Shown: in pieces, positions 43,099-51,718 of the stretch
Layout: each line of letters begins with the position of its first letter
How positions within the stretch are numbered: the first letter of the stretch is position 1
Assembly (NCBI GenBank): GCA_903881545.1
Contig: CAIRTQ010000055.1
Coordinates: 1-64,000, forward strand
DNA: 64,000 bases
Direction: 5' to 3'
Source: an uncultured Elusimicrobia bacterium
GTDB lineage: Bacteria > Elusimicrobiota > Elusimicrobia > UBA1565 > UBA9628
The notes under the pieces: generated by a model
The model's input: the letters and a program-made list of their open reading frames with translations, nothing else
Databases searched by the model: none
Told to the model about the DNA's origin: nothing
Translations under genes and position numbers: made by a program

Positions 43099-44054
43099 GG
43101 CTGCGGGCGGCGGCCGTCGCGGTCATCTTGCTGGCATCTACCTCGCTCTGGGGTTTCTGGGGAGCGGGCGACGAGGTCATCCACGACTTGCAAGGGCAAT
43201 TCGATGCCGGGCGCTATGGGGCGGTCATCGCGCAGCTCGATCCGGCGGGGCTGGGAGTGGTCAGCCTCAAGCTGGGGAGCGAGAACCTGCGGATCGGGCA
43301 TGTGCTCTTGGGCGCCTGCTATGAGAAGGTCGGACATGCCGACAGGAGTCTGAGCGTCTATCAAGTCGGGGTGCGTCTGTTCCCGCGGGACAAGGACCTG
43401 CTGTCCCGCCTGGCCGCGCTCCTGCACCAAGCCGGTCTCGAGGAGCAGGCCCAGCCGCTTTTCGAGAGGCTGGTGCGCCTGGACCCGGCGAGTCCCTACG
43501 GTCATCTGGGCTTGGCTCAGATCGACCGCGCTTTGGGGTTCCTGGACCGCAGCGCGGAGCATTATCGAAAAACTTTGGATTCCTTGCCCATGCGTGGAGA
43601 TGTCTGGCAGGAATACGGCGAAGACCTCTATGAAGCGCGCGATTACCGCGCCGCGGAAGCGGCGTTGCGCCGGGGCTTGGATCTCGCCCCCGGCAATGTT
43701 GATAATATGCTGGCATTAGCCTTGGTCTTGCGCGCCGAAGGCCGCACCGAGGCCGCTCTGGCCCAGTTGGAAAATCCGGCCCGTGCCGGCCGGTGGGCGG
43801 CGGTCCAGGCCCGCGCTCTCTGGCTGATGGAATCCGGGCGCGACGAAGAGGCCGGCTCCGTCGTCGTCGGTTTGCTGCGCCGGGCTCCCCACGATCCATT
43901 GGCGCTTTATGTGCGGGCGCGCCTCGGCCTGAGGGCGGGCCGCCGGGCTCAGGCGCTCGCCGACCTGCGTCTGGCCTCGGCCCAGGGAGACGAAGCCCCT
44001 TTCTGCGCCCGGGTGGCAGCCAAGCTTGCGGCTCTCGGCCAGGGTCGACCGTGA
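43095..44054 (+). CDS. Exported TPR protein
   Basis: 319 residues from ATG 43095, overlapping the patatin stop by 4 nt. It has a signal peptide or anchor (LRAAAVAVILLASTSLWGF) and then tandem TPRs, for example 'GHADRSLSVYQVGVRLFPRD', 'GLEEQAQPLFERLVRLDPASP', 'RDYRAAEAALRRGLDLAPGN' and 'GRTEAALAQLENPARAG'. It would act in the periplasm as a scaffold, possibly for the TolC or patatin proteins encoded upstream. The stop overlaps the dapF start (GTGA). Confidence 0.82.
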   Translation: MRLRAAAVAVILLASTSLWGFWGAGDEVIHDLQGQFDAGRYGAVIAQLDPAGLGVVSLKLGSENLRIGHVLLGACYEKVGHADRSLSVYQVGVRLFPRDKDLLSRLAALLHQAGLEEQAQPLFERLVRLDPASPYGHLGLAQIDRALGFLDRSAEHYRKTLDSLPMRGDVWQEYGEDLYEARDYRAAEAALRRGLDLAPGNVDNMLALALVLRAEGRTEAALAQLENPARAGRWAAVQARALWLMESGRDEEAGSVVVGLLRRAPHDPLALYVRARLGLRAGRRAQALADLRLASAQGDEAPFCARVAAKLAALGQGRP

Positions 44055-44842
44055 CCGTGCGATTCTGGAAGTTGAGTGGCGCCGGGAATGATTTCGTTCT
44101 GGTCGCCGAGCCGCAGCGGCGCGCTTTGGCGGCCTTGGCGCGCCGGCTGTGCGATCGCCGTCAGGGCGTGGGCGCCGACGGGTTGCTCGCGGTGTGGCAC
44201 CGGCGCGGCGGACTGCGTCTGCGCTACTTCAACGCGGACGGTTCCGAGACTTTTTGCGGCAATGGGAGCCGATGCGCGGTCTGGTGGGCTTTTCGACACC
44301 GTGGGGTCGGCCGCCGCATGCGCCTGTGGACCTGCGCGGGCGAGACAATGGCGCGCGTGGTCCGCCGGGAATGCGTGAGCCTGGATATGCCCGAGCCGAG
44401 GCATCTGCGCCTGGGCCTGCGCATTCGGGCCCGCGGCCGCGCCTTCGTCGCCCACGCCCTGGACACCGGCGTGCCCCACGCGGTTGTGGCAGCCCGGGGC
44501 CTCGCGCGCTTTCCGGTGGAAGACTACGGGCGGGCCATCCGGAGGAACTCCCGTTTCAGACCGGAAGGCGTCAATGTGGATTTCGTGGAGCGGGATGGCG
44601 AGGCCCTGCGCTTGCGTACCTATGAACGCGGCGTGGAGGGCGAGACCTGGGCCTGCGGCACCGGTGCCGTGGCTGCGGCCGTGGTAGGCTGGCGCTTGGG
44701 CTGGACGCGCCCGCCCGTGACGGTCATCGTCCGCGGCGGCGAGACCTTGCGGGTTTCTTTTCGCGCGGAGGGCAGCGCAGCGCGCGAGGTGCGCCTGGAA
44801 GGCCCGGTGCGGGAAGTCTTTCAGGGGGAGGTCCTAGCATGA
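44051..44842 (+). CDS. dapF: Diaminopimelate epimerase
   Basis: 263 residues from GTG 44051. Typical start VRFWKLSGAGNDFVLV. The two catalytic cysteines are present: C69 in NADGSETFCGNGSRC and C202 in ETWACGTGAVAAA. It interconverts LL- and meso-2,6-diaminopimelate, the last steps to lysine and the peptidoglycan cross-linking residue. The GTG start overlaps the TPR gene and its stop overlaps dapA (ATGA), so all are translated from one message. Confidence 0.95.
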   Translation: MTVRFWKLSGAGNDFVLVAEPQRRALAALARRLCDRRQGVGADGLLAVWHRRGGLRLRYFNADGSETFCGNGSRCAVWWAFRHRGVGRRMRLWTCAGETMARVVRRECVSLDMPEPRHLRLGLRIRARGRAFVAHALDTGVPHAVVAARGLARFPVEDYGRAIRRNSRFRPEGVNVDFVERDGEALRLRTYERGVEGETWACGTGAVAAAVVGWRLGWTRPPVTVIVRGGETLRVSFRAEGSAAREVRLEGPVREVFQGEVLA

Positions 44843-45720
44843 TATTCTCGGGTTCATTCGTGGCATTGGTGACGCCGTTCGACAAGAGCGGCGCCCTGGA
44901 TGAGGAGGCGCTGCGGCGCTTGGTGCGCGGCCAACTGCGTGCCGGGACATCCGGGCTGGTGCCTTGCGGCTCCACCGGGGAGGCGGCCACCTTGACCGCC
45001 GAGGAGTACCGCCGGATCGTCACGATCACATTGGAGGAATCCCAAGGAGACCTTCCGGTCGTCGCGGGAGTAGGGAGCAACGCGACGGCCAAGGCCATTG
45101 AGCTCGCGCATGAGGCGGAGCGGCTCGGCGCGGACGCGCTCTTGGTGCTGGCGCCCTACTACAACAAGCCCACGCAGGAAGGACTTTACCTGCATTTCCG
45201 CGCCGTGGCCGAAAGCACCCGGCTTCCCATCGTGGCCTATAACATCCCAGGCCGCACCGCGGTCAATTTGCTGCCCAAGACCTTGCTGCGCCTCGCTGCG
45301 GACTGCCCCAGTCTTGCGGCGGTCAAGGAGGCCTCGGGCAGCCTAGACCAGGTCAGCGAGATCGTTTCCGGCGCGCCGCGCGGCTTCGCGGTGCTCTCCG
45401 GAGACGATAGTCTCACCGTTCCCATGATGGCCGTGGGCGCGGCCGGGGTCATTTCGGTCGTGGCCAACATCGCGCCGCGGCAAACCGCGGCCATGTGCGC
45501 GGCTTTCGCGCAAGGCGATCTCAAGAAAGCCCGTTCCCTGCATCATAAGCTGTTTCCCTTGATCAAGGCCCTGTTCGTGGAAACTAATCCGATTCCCGTC
45601 AAAGCGGCTCTGGAGATGATGGGCCTTTGTCGCGGAATCCCGCGCTTGCCCTTGACCGCCATGACGGAGGAGAATCGCTCCGTGCTACGCCGGGAGCTCA
45701 AAGCCTTCGGGCTCCTCTAA
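44839..45720 (+). CDS. dapA: 4-hydroxy-tetrahydrodipicolinate synthase
   Basis: 293 residues, normal length. The TIM barrel carries the pyruvate-binding GSTGE (44-48), Y134 in IVAYNIPGRT, and Schiff-base K163 in AAVKEASGS. It condenses pyruvate with aspartate semialdehyde, the first committed step to DAP and lysine. It is the final gene of the packed run that begins after pfkA. The arrangement dapF-dapA after envelope genes fits peptidoglycan supply. Confidence 0.96.
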   Translation: MIFSGSFVALVTPFDKSGALDEEALRRLVRGQLRAGTSGLVPCGSTGEAATLTAEEYRRIVTITLEESQGDLPVVAGVGSNATAKAIELAHEAERLGADALLVLAPYYNKPTQEGLYLHFRAVAESTRLPIVAYNIPGRTAVNLLPKTLLRLAADCPSLAAVKEASGSLDQVSEIVSGAPRGFAVLSGDDSLTVPMMAVGAAGVISVVANIAPRQTAAMCAAFAQGDLKKARSLHHKLFPLIKALFVETNPIPVKAALEMMGLCRGIPRLPLTAMTEENRSVLRRELKAFGLL

Positions 45721-45729
45721 GTTTGCGGC

Positions 45730-45758
45730 TTGAGTCGTTTGGGCATTTGCGCTATGAT
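45730..45758 (+). promoter_or_regulatory. Promoter upstream of the small basic ORF
   Basis: TTGAGT (45730-45735), 17-nt spacer, TATGAT (45753-45758). The ATG of the 33-residue ORF follows 6 nt later, so the transcript should start at or next to that codon. Confidence 0.6.
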
Positions 45759-45764
45759 GGTTGC

Positions 45765-45866
45765 ATGCCGCACCGGGGAAAATTATTCCGTTTCGCACGC
45801 AATGTCGGCCTGAACCTGGTGCGGGGGCGTCATGCCGTCCGGCTTCGTGGCCCTAAGAGTCTGTAA
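45765..45866 (+). CDS. Small basic ORF, 33 residues
   Basis: The frame starts MPHRGKLFRFARNVG and ends RGPKSL, with about a third Arg/Lys/His. It lies exactly where a good promoter predicts the transcript start, and its stop is 21 nt before the ATG of a B12-type radical SAM gene. It might be a leader ORF, a small structural peptide or a substrate peptide of the neighbouring enzyme. Nothing in the composition proves translation. Confidence 0.4.
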   Translation: MPHRGKLFRFARNVGLNLVRGRHAVRLRGPKSL

Positions 45867-45887
45867 TGTAATGGATTCAGAGGCGTG

Positions 45888-47321
45888 ATGCGCATAACCC
45901 TGGTCAATCCCCCCCTCGGCGATATCAAAAGCCTGGGCTTAAGCACCATGTTCTTTCAAAAATATGAGCCTCTGGGAATTCTCTATATAGCCGCCGCGGC
46001 CCAGGGACATGGACATCCTGTCGAGGTGATCGATTGTGGCGCCGAGAATATGCCTTTAGACGCACTGAAGCAGCACCTTCTCGTGAGCCAGCCCGACGTC
46101 GTCGGAATATCCACGCTGACCTTGCAGGGCGCGGCGGTCTTCAATCTCGGGCGATGGCTGAAGGCATTCTTGCCGAGGACCTTCGTCGTGCTGGGCAATA
46201 TTCATGCTTCCGTCTTCTCGAAAGAATTCTTGAACAACGGTTGTTGCGATGCCGTTGTCCATGGCGAGGGCGAGTATGTTTTTTTGAATATTTTGGAATG
46301 CCTTGAGAACAAAAAAGAATTGTCCGCCATCCTGTCTATCTCGCATTTTGACAAGGCCGGAGGTCTGCGCGAAGACAAGCGCTCCGCGGCGGTGGCAGAT
46401 TTGTCGGCCCTGCCGCCGCCCGCGCGTTCTTTGCTCGCCGGCAATTCCTACGGCCTTGACGCCATAAGCAATCAGGTTTTTGTGGCCGGCCGCCCTGCCA
46501 GTGTGAAGACCATCATCACATCAAGGGGCTGCCCCAATATATGTAGTTTTTGTTCGGCATCCCACGGCCATGCTCCGCGGTTCAACAGCCCGGAGCGCAT
46601 CGTGGATGAGATGCAGCGGCTGGCGCAGGAAGACGGGGTTGAATATTTCTACATTGAGGACTCGCTATTCGTATCGAACAAGGGTCATTTGCGCGCGGTC
46701 TGTGAGGAGATCACGCGGCGTGGGCTGCGCATCCGCTGGGGAGCGCAGGCCCACGTCAACCTCCTTGACTCGGAGATGCTGGGTCCCATGGAACGGGCAG
46801 GGTGTTATGATATCGCCATAGGGATCGAATCGGGCGTGCAGCGTGTGCTGAATTCGATCAATAAGAATATTCGGTTGGAAGGAATCGCAAGATGCGTGGA
46901 GATGGTCAAAAGCGAATCCCGCATCAAAATCTCCGGCTTGTTCATGCTCGGGCTGCCGAATGAGACCTATCAGGAGGCGCTGGAGACGATTAGGTTTGCA
47001 AAGTCCCTGCCCCTGGATTTCGCCCAGTTCAGCGTTTTTGTGCCTTATCCGGGTTCCCCTCTGTTCGACCGGCTCCGTGGGGCGGGGGCGCTCGACACGG
47101 GAGTCAGGCCCGACGGCTCCGTGGAACCTTCAGTGTGGAACCGCTATTTCGCTTACCCTGCATTCGCGGACATCGAACCCATATGGACGCCTTCTACCAT
47201 AACCAGGCGGGAGATTGTTTCTTTGCAGCGAAGGGCGCAACGCGAATTCTATTGCCGGCCGAAAATGATAATCAAGAATTTGAAACGCATCCGGAGCAGG
47301 AACGTCGCCACTTTATGCTGA
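45888..47321 (+). CDS. B12-binding-type radical SAM protein
   Basis: 477 residues from ATG 45888 (GTG 45885 is adjacent). Residues 1-140 are a cobalamin-binding-like Rossmann domain (MRITLVNPPLGD, 'PDVVGISTLTLQGAAVFNL', 'VLGNIHASVF', 'VVHGEGEYVF'). The cluster is C215-x3-C219-x2-C222 (GCPNICSFCSASHG), followed by 'YIEDSLFVSNKGHLRAVCEE' and 'IAIGIESGVQRVLNSINKN', typical for this class (COG1032-like). These enzymes act on lipids, tetrapyrroles or natural products. Base composition from here to 49000 is clearly AT-richer than the rest of the window, suggesting acquisition together with the next gene. Confidence 0.85.
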   Translation: MRITLVNPPLGDIKSLGLSTMFFQKYEPLGILYIAAAAQGHGHPVEVIDCGAENMPLDALKQHLLVSQPDVVGISTLTLQGAAVFNLGRWLKAFLPRTFVVLGNIHASVFSKEFLNNGCCDAVVHGEGEYVFLNILECLENKKELSAILSISHFDKAGGLREDKRSAAVADLSALPPPARSLLAGNSYGLDAISNQVFVAGRPASVKTIITSRGCPNICSFCSASHGHAPRFNSPERIVDEMQRLAQEDGVEYFYIEDSLFVSNKGHLRAVCEEITRRGLRIRWGAQAHVNLLDSEMLGPMERAGCYDIAIGIESGVQRVLNSINKNIRLEGIARCVEMVKSESRIKISGLFMLGLPNETYQEALETIRFAKSLPLDFAQFSVFVPYPGSPLFDRLRGAGALDTGVRPDGSVEPSVWNRYFAYPAFADIEPIWTPSTITRREIVSLQRRAQREFYCRPKMIIKNLKRIRSRNVATLC

Positions 47322-47341
47322 TTGCTATGGAAAGGATTGTC

Positions 47342-49000
47342 ATGGTGAATCTCAAGAAATATGTCTTGTTACTTCTCGCCTGCGTTAGCCTCGGATATGC
47401 GGTCCACTATTGGGCCTTGCAACGCGGGCATATAGACACCATGACCGACCAAAACTGTTCAAGTTGCTGCGCCTTCCAAGAAGTGATGAGAATTCCATCT
47501 CCGGACTTTAATCTAAAGCACTTCGTTTTCACTTATCCTCCGCTTCATTCCATGATCACATCCAATCTGCTGTCCTGGTCCAGGAGCTACTCTTGGACAA
47601 TCTTCCTGCTGAATTCTTTCTATTTGCTGCTGTTGATCGCATCTCTCTATCTGTTGGGCAAGGAATTGGGGAACGCTTTGATCGGCTACTTCGCTGCTCT
47701 CATCATGCTGTTATATCCTCATACATTTTTCCTGTTCCATATGTACAGTCTGGATCTCCCCCTGACTGCGGTTGTCACGTTGAGTGTGTGTCTTTTAATC
47801 AAATCACAATCGTTTAAATCCATTCCCTGGACTCTGGCCTTCTCGGCAAGCTCGGTTTGGGGGCTTCTGATCAAAGATCCTTTCGGTGCATTTTTGATTG
47901 GCCCGGTGAGCATATCCGCCATTGCCGCTCTCAGGCGGATTGCCAAGCAACGGAAGTTCGGGCAGATCTTGAATCTGGCGGTTCCCATATTGATCGTTGG
48001 GCCGGTCATCTACATATTTTACTTGCAGAACCACTACTTGCAAGACATTTCCCTGCCGCGGCCGGTAAGGGAGAGCTACGGCGGAGGAATACCTTCGATA
48101 GCCACGACCGGATTATGGAAATATCAGCTTACGCCTCTGTTTTTTCTTCTCTGGGTTGCCGGTCTTGCCGTGTTTTTCCGTCGATGTGTCCCGGCAAGAT
48201 GGTTGATCATCCTATGGATTATTGTGCCCAATTTGATAGTCGCATTGATGCCGCATTGGAAATCCGTCCGCTATGTCATGCCGGCGCATCCGGCGTTCGC
48301 CTTGATCAGCGCTTTTGCGGTGGGCTGGGCTGTTGACAAGATCAAGACAAGGTCCGCTGTCGTCCTGATATCTGTCCTGGCTCTTGTCGGAACCTGGCAG
48401 ATCATGGATTTGGTCCACGGCGACAAGTTGCTGTCGCGAAGGGCGGGGGGCTGGCGTTACTTCGGCCAGGATAACAATTCCTGCATCTCCCTGGACCAAA
48501 GACGCGAGTCTGAGGCGATTCTCCTGTCTTTGACCAGGGAAATGAGCCTGTCGCCGGGGCACTCATTTAAAGTGATTACGAATTCCCATGAGCCGATCTT
48601 ATATTTGGTCGAAAAATATGCGGCTTTACAGGGCGCGGACCTTCGCATGGCGTACAGCTCGGAATTGAGCCGAGATGATTGGGAGCGGAATTTACAGGAT
48701 ACGGAATGGTTTGTCCTTATGCCTCGCGGTCCTGTTTCTCGCGACATAATGCGCGAAGGGTTTGCTTTTGACTGGCTGGTTGATGATTATAATTACAATG
48801 TCGTAGGAGGTGGGTACGACAAGCCTCTTGAGGGCGAAACGCTTGCGCGCAAGAAAAGAGCATGGGACAAAATAGCTAAACATTTTGTGCTCGTCAGGAT
48901 GCTGAGATTTCAAGGCAATGTGATATATTTGTACCGGTCGCCAACTCTCCTGCCCGGTGCAACCGTGCCAGGTCCTCGGCATCCTGCCGGTCTGTCTTAA
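47342..49000 (+). CDS. GT39/ArnT-like membrane glycosyltransferase
   Basis: 552 residues from ATG 47342, with AAGGA 6 nt upstream; ATG 47327 is an alternative. A first membrane helix (YVLLLLACVSLGYAVHYWAL) is followed by a loop with acidic residues, then about ten hydrophobic helices ('SWTIFLLNSFYLLLLIASLYLLGKELG', 'WLIILWIIVPNLIVAL') and a C-terminal soluble domain. The plan is that of GT-C transferases using polyprenyl-phosphate sugars. AT-rich composition and codon use differ from the window average. The last 20 or so residues (from SPTLLPG) are read from the opposite strand of an IS110 fragment, so the natural C-terminus was probably replaced. Confidence 0.72.
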   Translation: MVNLKKYVLLLLACVSLGYAVHYWALQRGHIDTMTDQNCSSCCAFQEVMRIPSPDFNLKHFVFTYPPLHSMITSNLLSWSRSYSWTIFLLNSFYLLLLIASLYLLGKELGNALIGYFAALIMLLYPHTFFLFHMYSLDLPLTAVVTLSVCLLIKSQSFKSIPWTLAFSASSVWGLLIKDPFGAFLIGPVSISAIAALRRIAKQRKFGQILNLAVPILIVGPVIYIFYLQNHYLQDISLPRPVRESYGGGIPSIATTGLWKYQLTPLFFLLWVAGLAVFFRRCVPARWLIILWIIVPNLIVALMPHWKSVRYVMPAHPAFALISAFAVGWAVDKIKTRSAVVLISVLALVGTWQIMDLVHGDKLLSRRAGGWRYFGQDNNSCISLDQRRESEAILLSLTREMSLSPGHSFKVITNSHEPILYLVEKYAALQGADLRMAYSSELSRDDWERNLQDTEWFVLMPRGPVSRDIMREGFAFDWLVDDYNYNVVGGGYDKPLEGETLARKKRAWDKIAKHFVLVRMLRFQGNVIYLYRSPTLLPGATVPGPRHPAGLS

Positions 49001-49022
49001 CTTTACGGTCCACGACCGGGAG
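48936..49022 (-). mobile_element. IS110-family transposase fragment
   Basis: The minus strand reads LPVVDRKVKTDRQDAEDLARL followed by HRAGEL. The block V-----KTDR-DA--LA-L-RAGEL is the conserved DEDD-domain segment of IS110-type transposases. Only about 29 codons match, flanked by nothing recognisable, so it is a relic. The tail of the plus-strand glycosyltransferase gene (to 49000) runs through it in antisense. Confidence 0.7.
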
Positions 49023-49137
49023 AGCTCTAATTGCTGCGATTACTTCCGGCTGGGCCACAAGTCCGCGGGGACGCGTTCTCCCACGAACCGGGAGAGATGC
49101 TTTTGCCGCCCTGTTCGCCAATAGGCCTCCCGCGAGG

Positions 49138-49166
49138 TTGACGGGTCTAAGTCAAGGTTGTACCAT
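49138..49166 (+). promoter_or_regulatory. Promoter of the receiver gene
   Basis: TTGACG (49138-49143), 17-nt spacer, TACCAT (49161-49166). The ATG follows 6 nt later (49173), which predicts a leaderless mRNA. Confidence 0.6.
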
Positions 49167-49172
49167 ACACCT

Positions 49173-49571
49173 ATGGCGCATATACTCATCAGCGACGATG
49201 ACGCTGGCATCTTGAAATTGATGGCCACGATCCTTTCCAAGGCCGGCCATGAGGTCGTAACCTGCTCTTCGGGCCTGGAGACGCTTAGAAAACTGGGCGT
49301 TCAGCCCGAGGATCCGTCCGTGGAACTGCCCGACCTTCTCATCCTGGACATCATGATGCCCAAGTCAGACGGCTACACGGTGGGCACCGTCATCCGCAAT
49401 CACCTGAGGACCCGTGGCCTCCCCATCTTGGTGGTTTCAGCCCTGCGCGAGATGAGCCGTCTTTTTACCGCCACGGTCCAGGTGGACGGGTTCCTTTCCA
49501 AGCCGTTCTCTCCTGAAGAACTCATCGCGGAAGCTGCGGCGATTTTTGAGAAGCACAAAGGACAGGTTTAA
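49173..49571 (+). CDS. Single-domain response regulator (CheY-like)
   Basis: 132 residues. MAHILISDDDAGILKLM gives the acidic pocket; 'LPDLLILDIMMPKSDGY' the phospho-acceptor Asp; 'LVVSALREM' the Ser switch residue; and 'GFLSKPFSPEEL' the conserved Lys. There is no output domain, so it acts by protein contact or as a phosphate shuttle. No kinase is adjacent; the soluble kinase at 33386-34054 is the only one in the window. Between its stop and 49676 no gene is evident, although one frame (49580-49660) reads like the end of a signal peptide (LSAALLLGVGAAAARAAP) before a stop, perhaps a broken gene. Confidence 0.88.
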   Translation: MAHILISDDDAGILKLMATILSKAGHEVVTCSSGLETLRKLGVQPEDPSVELPDLLILDIMMPKSDGYTVGTVIRNHLRTRGLPILVVSALREMSRLFTATVQVDGFLSKPFSPEELIAEAAAIFEKHKGQV

Positions 49572-49676
49572 GACATGAGAACAGCTCAAAGACGCGTTGG
49601 CATGAGATCCTGTCCGCGGCGCTTCTGCTGGGCGTAGGCGCTGCCGCTGCGCGAGCGGCCCCCTGAAGAGGGCCAG

Positions 49677-50825
49677 CTAGGGCCTGAGGTAGTAATCTTC
49701 CGTGCTGTTGGGCTCGCTCTTGCGGATGAAGAGCCGTTGTTCGGCGGGCACGCCCAAAAGCGTTTGGGAGACATCGGTCAGGATCGGCCGTGAAGCATAA
49801 TAGCCGTGGCCGAGACCCCCGATGCCGAGGGCGGGGGCGTCGATTTCTCCGACGTTGATTACATCCACTCCCGGGACCCGCTCGCAGCCGCCCATGCGCC
49901 GGTTCTTGTTGTAAGTCTCGGAGGCTGCGATGGCGTTGTCGTTGTAGGAGCAATATAAGGTCACGCGCCCGGTTATCTTTTCGACCTGCGGCATCAGGAG
50001 TTCAAAATCTTTCACCGGTATGTCCGGCGCGTTGAGGATGAGCTCTCCGATGAAGGGCTTGGGCGTCTGCTGGGCGAGTTCGGCCAGTGCCCTGAGCGCG
50101 ACCTGGTGCCCCATGGAATGGACCATCACATGCACGGTCCGGTCCAAGCCGCTTAGCTGCTTGAAGAATGCCTGGGCCAGGGGTACGGATTTAAGAGCGC
50201 TCGATAGATTGTCGGCATAGGTGCGAGTCACTCGTGTGGAACCGAATAGGCTCTCTTCGGCGCCCGCGGGCCAGCTGAAGAGCACGACCGGCCCCTGGAA
50301 TTTGAGGTCGTAGGCAATTTGGGCCGAACGCGCCAAGGCCTCCTGAAATCTGACATTGAACCCGTGTATGAAGACCAGGATGTCTGCGCCGGGCTGCCGG
50401 CGCAGCCTGTCGGCCAGGGCGGATTCGTCGAGCGGCGCGTAGCCGAGCTTGCGATAGTACTGGTGGGGGTCGGCGCGCGGATTGGGGGCGAACTCGAACC
50501 CCCCGACTTGGTGGCGCTTGGGCACATTGAAGGTGCAAACTCCGTAGGACAGCTTGTCCGCAGGCTTGATCCCGAATGCGGTGTCATCGCATTCCGTCGG
50601 GTCGCCCCCAGCCGCGCGGTCGGTGGCGAAGACCACATCCACGGCTTGGGTGTCCGAGTAAGGCTGCTTGAAGAGGGCTCCCAGGTCCTGACGCAGCGCC
50701 TCGGTTCCGTAGAAGCGCGGGATTTGGATCTGCTCGGACGGCTTGACCGGGGCGCTATGACAAGCCGCCAGGGCCAGCGCTCCGGAAAGGAGAACGGATG
50801 CAAAAGGCGGGCGTACGCCAATCAT
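49677..50825 (-). CDS. Lipoprotein alpha/beta hydrolase, DUF900-like
   Basis: 382 residues. The signal sequence ends with lipobox ALAACHS. The hydrolase core has ILVFIHGFNVRFQEALARSAQ (oxyanion strand), VVLFSWPAG, and VHVMVHSMGHQVALRALAEL, where Ser in HSMGH is the nucleophile (G/H-x-S-x-G/H type). Late motifs include 'ILNAPDIPVKDF' and 'GLGHGYYASRP', which supplies the likely catalytic His. The layout is that of the DUF900 (COG4782) family of esterase-like lipoproteins. The substrate is unknown. It would be anchored to the envelope. It is encoded opposite to the receiver gene. Confidence 0.85.
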   Translation of the reverse strand: MIGVRPPFASVLLSGALALAACHSAPVKPSEQIQIPRFYGTEALRQDLGALFKQPYSDTQAVDVVFATDRAAGGDPTECDDTAFGIKPADKLSYGVCTFNVPKRHQVGGFEFAPNPRADPHQYYRKLGYAPLDESALADRLRRQPGADILVFIHGFNVRFQEALARSAQIAYDLKFQGPVVLFSWPAGAEESLFGSTRVTRTYADNLSSALKSVPLAQAFFKQLSGLDRTVHVMVHSMGHQVALRALAELAQQTPKPFIGELILNAPDIPVKDFELLMPQVEKITGRVTLYCSYNDNAIAASETYNKNRRMGGCERVPGVDVINVGEIDAPALGIGGLGHGYYASRPILTDVSQTLLGVPAEQRLFIRKSEPNSTEDYYLRP

Positions 50826-50904
50826 AATTCAGTTGTATGGAAATGGCCATCCCGCTGGGATGTCGTTCCGTCCGACTCCCAGCGGGATGGCATGCGGCGG
50901 GAGG

Positions 50905-51633
50905 TCAGTCCTCTTCTAGCTTGGTCGGCATGACCAGTTTGGCGTTGGCCTCAAGCACCGCGGCTGGTACGGGCCGCACCAGTTTGGTCTGGATCATTTC
51001 TTCAAGATACCGTTTGATCGAGATGTCCCAGTAGTTCTTGGTCACATAGAACACTTTGGCGCCGCCCAGCTCGTGCTGGACGTCCGGCCAGGGGTAGGAG
51101 GGCTGGGCCATCCCGATGCCCCAGCGCTTGAGGCCGTTGTAGCTCTCGTAGGTCGCCCAAAACTCCTTCTGCTTGAGGGTCTCGAAGGCGTATTCGCACT
51201 TGGCGTAGTACATGATGGCACCGGCCCGCAGGCCGCGGCGGAAGGCCAGGCTGTGCAGGCTGATGTTGATGTTCTCGTTCATGAGCCGGCCGTTGCAGAA
51301 GGCGACCACATGCCCGTCGATGAGGCCTACGAGTTGGTAAGGGTCCTTGAGGCGGTTGCGGACCCAGCCGAGGACTTCGGCGTAGACGCGGGCGCCGACG
51401 ATGTCGTAGAAGTCGTGGTCTATCATCATCAGCTTCTTGATGTAGTCGAGGAACAGGGGCGCCTCTTCCTTCTGTAGGGGACGGATCAGCATCGTTTCCC
51501 CGTTTTTGACCTTGACCATGGCCGGCACGAACGGCGGGATATCCATCGCCGGAGGCGAGAGCAACGGCTCTAACTCGGCGACATTAAAAGTGACGGTTTC
51601 CTGTGAAACCTTCTCCGGCGGCGCTTTTTTCAT
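50905..51633 (-). CDS. GNAT-like acetyltransferase
   Basis: 242 residues from ATG 51633; GGAGG lies about 11 nt upstream on that strand and the longer frame to 51849 runs antisense to the next gene. After a 45-residue N-terminal region comes 'TMLIRPLQKEEAPLFLDYIKKL', the first strand-helix of a GNAT fold, then 'YQLVGLIDGHVVAFCNGRLMN', 'SLAFRRGLRAGAIMYYAKCEYAFETL' (acetyl-CoA pyrophosphate loop region, with a divergent R-G-L-R-A-G-A) and 'ATYESYNGLKRWGIGMAQPSYP'. It probably acylates a small molecule or protein; the substrate is not evident. Confidence 0.7.
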   Translation of the reverse strand: MKKAPPEKVSQETVTFNVAELEPLLSPPAMDIPPFVPAMVKVKNGETMLIRPLQKEEAPLFLDYIKKLMMIDHDFYDIVGARVYAEVLGWVRNRLKDPYQLVGLIDGHVVAFCNGRLMNENINISLHSLAFRRGLRAGAIMYYAKCEYAFETLKQKEFWATYESYNGLKRWGIGMAQPSYPWPDVQHELGGAKVFYVTKNYWDISIKRYLEEMIQTKLVRPVPAAVLEANAKLVMPTKLEED

Positions 51634-51718
51634 TCTGTTGTTTCCTCCGTAATATGTAGGTGTGGAATGGCGTGTGGATTGACGTGGGCTAGTATACAAA
51701 AAATATTCCGGGCGGCGT

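Noticed and set aside
49576-49660. Signal-peptide-like frame LSAALLLGVGAAAARAAP as a gene
   Set aside because: Only reachable by a frameshift from the ATG at 49576 and ends at once; too short to claim more than a possible relic.
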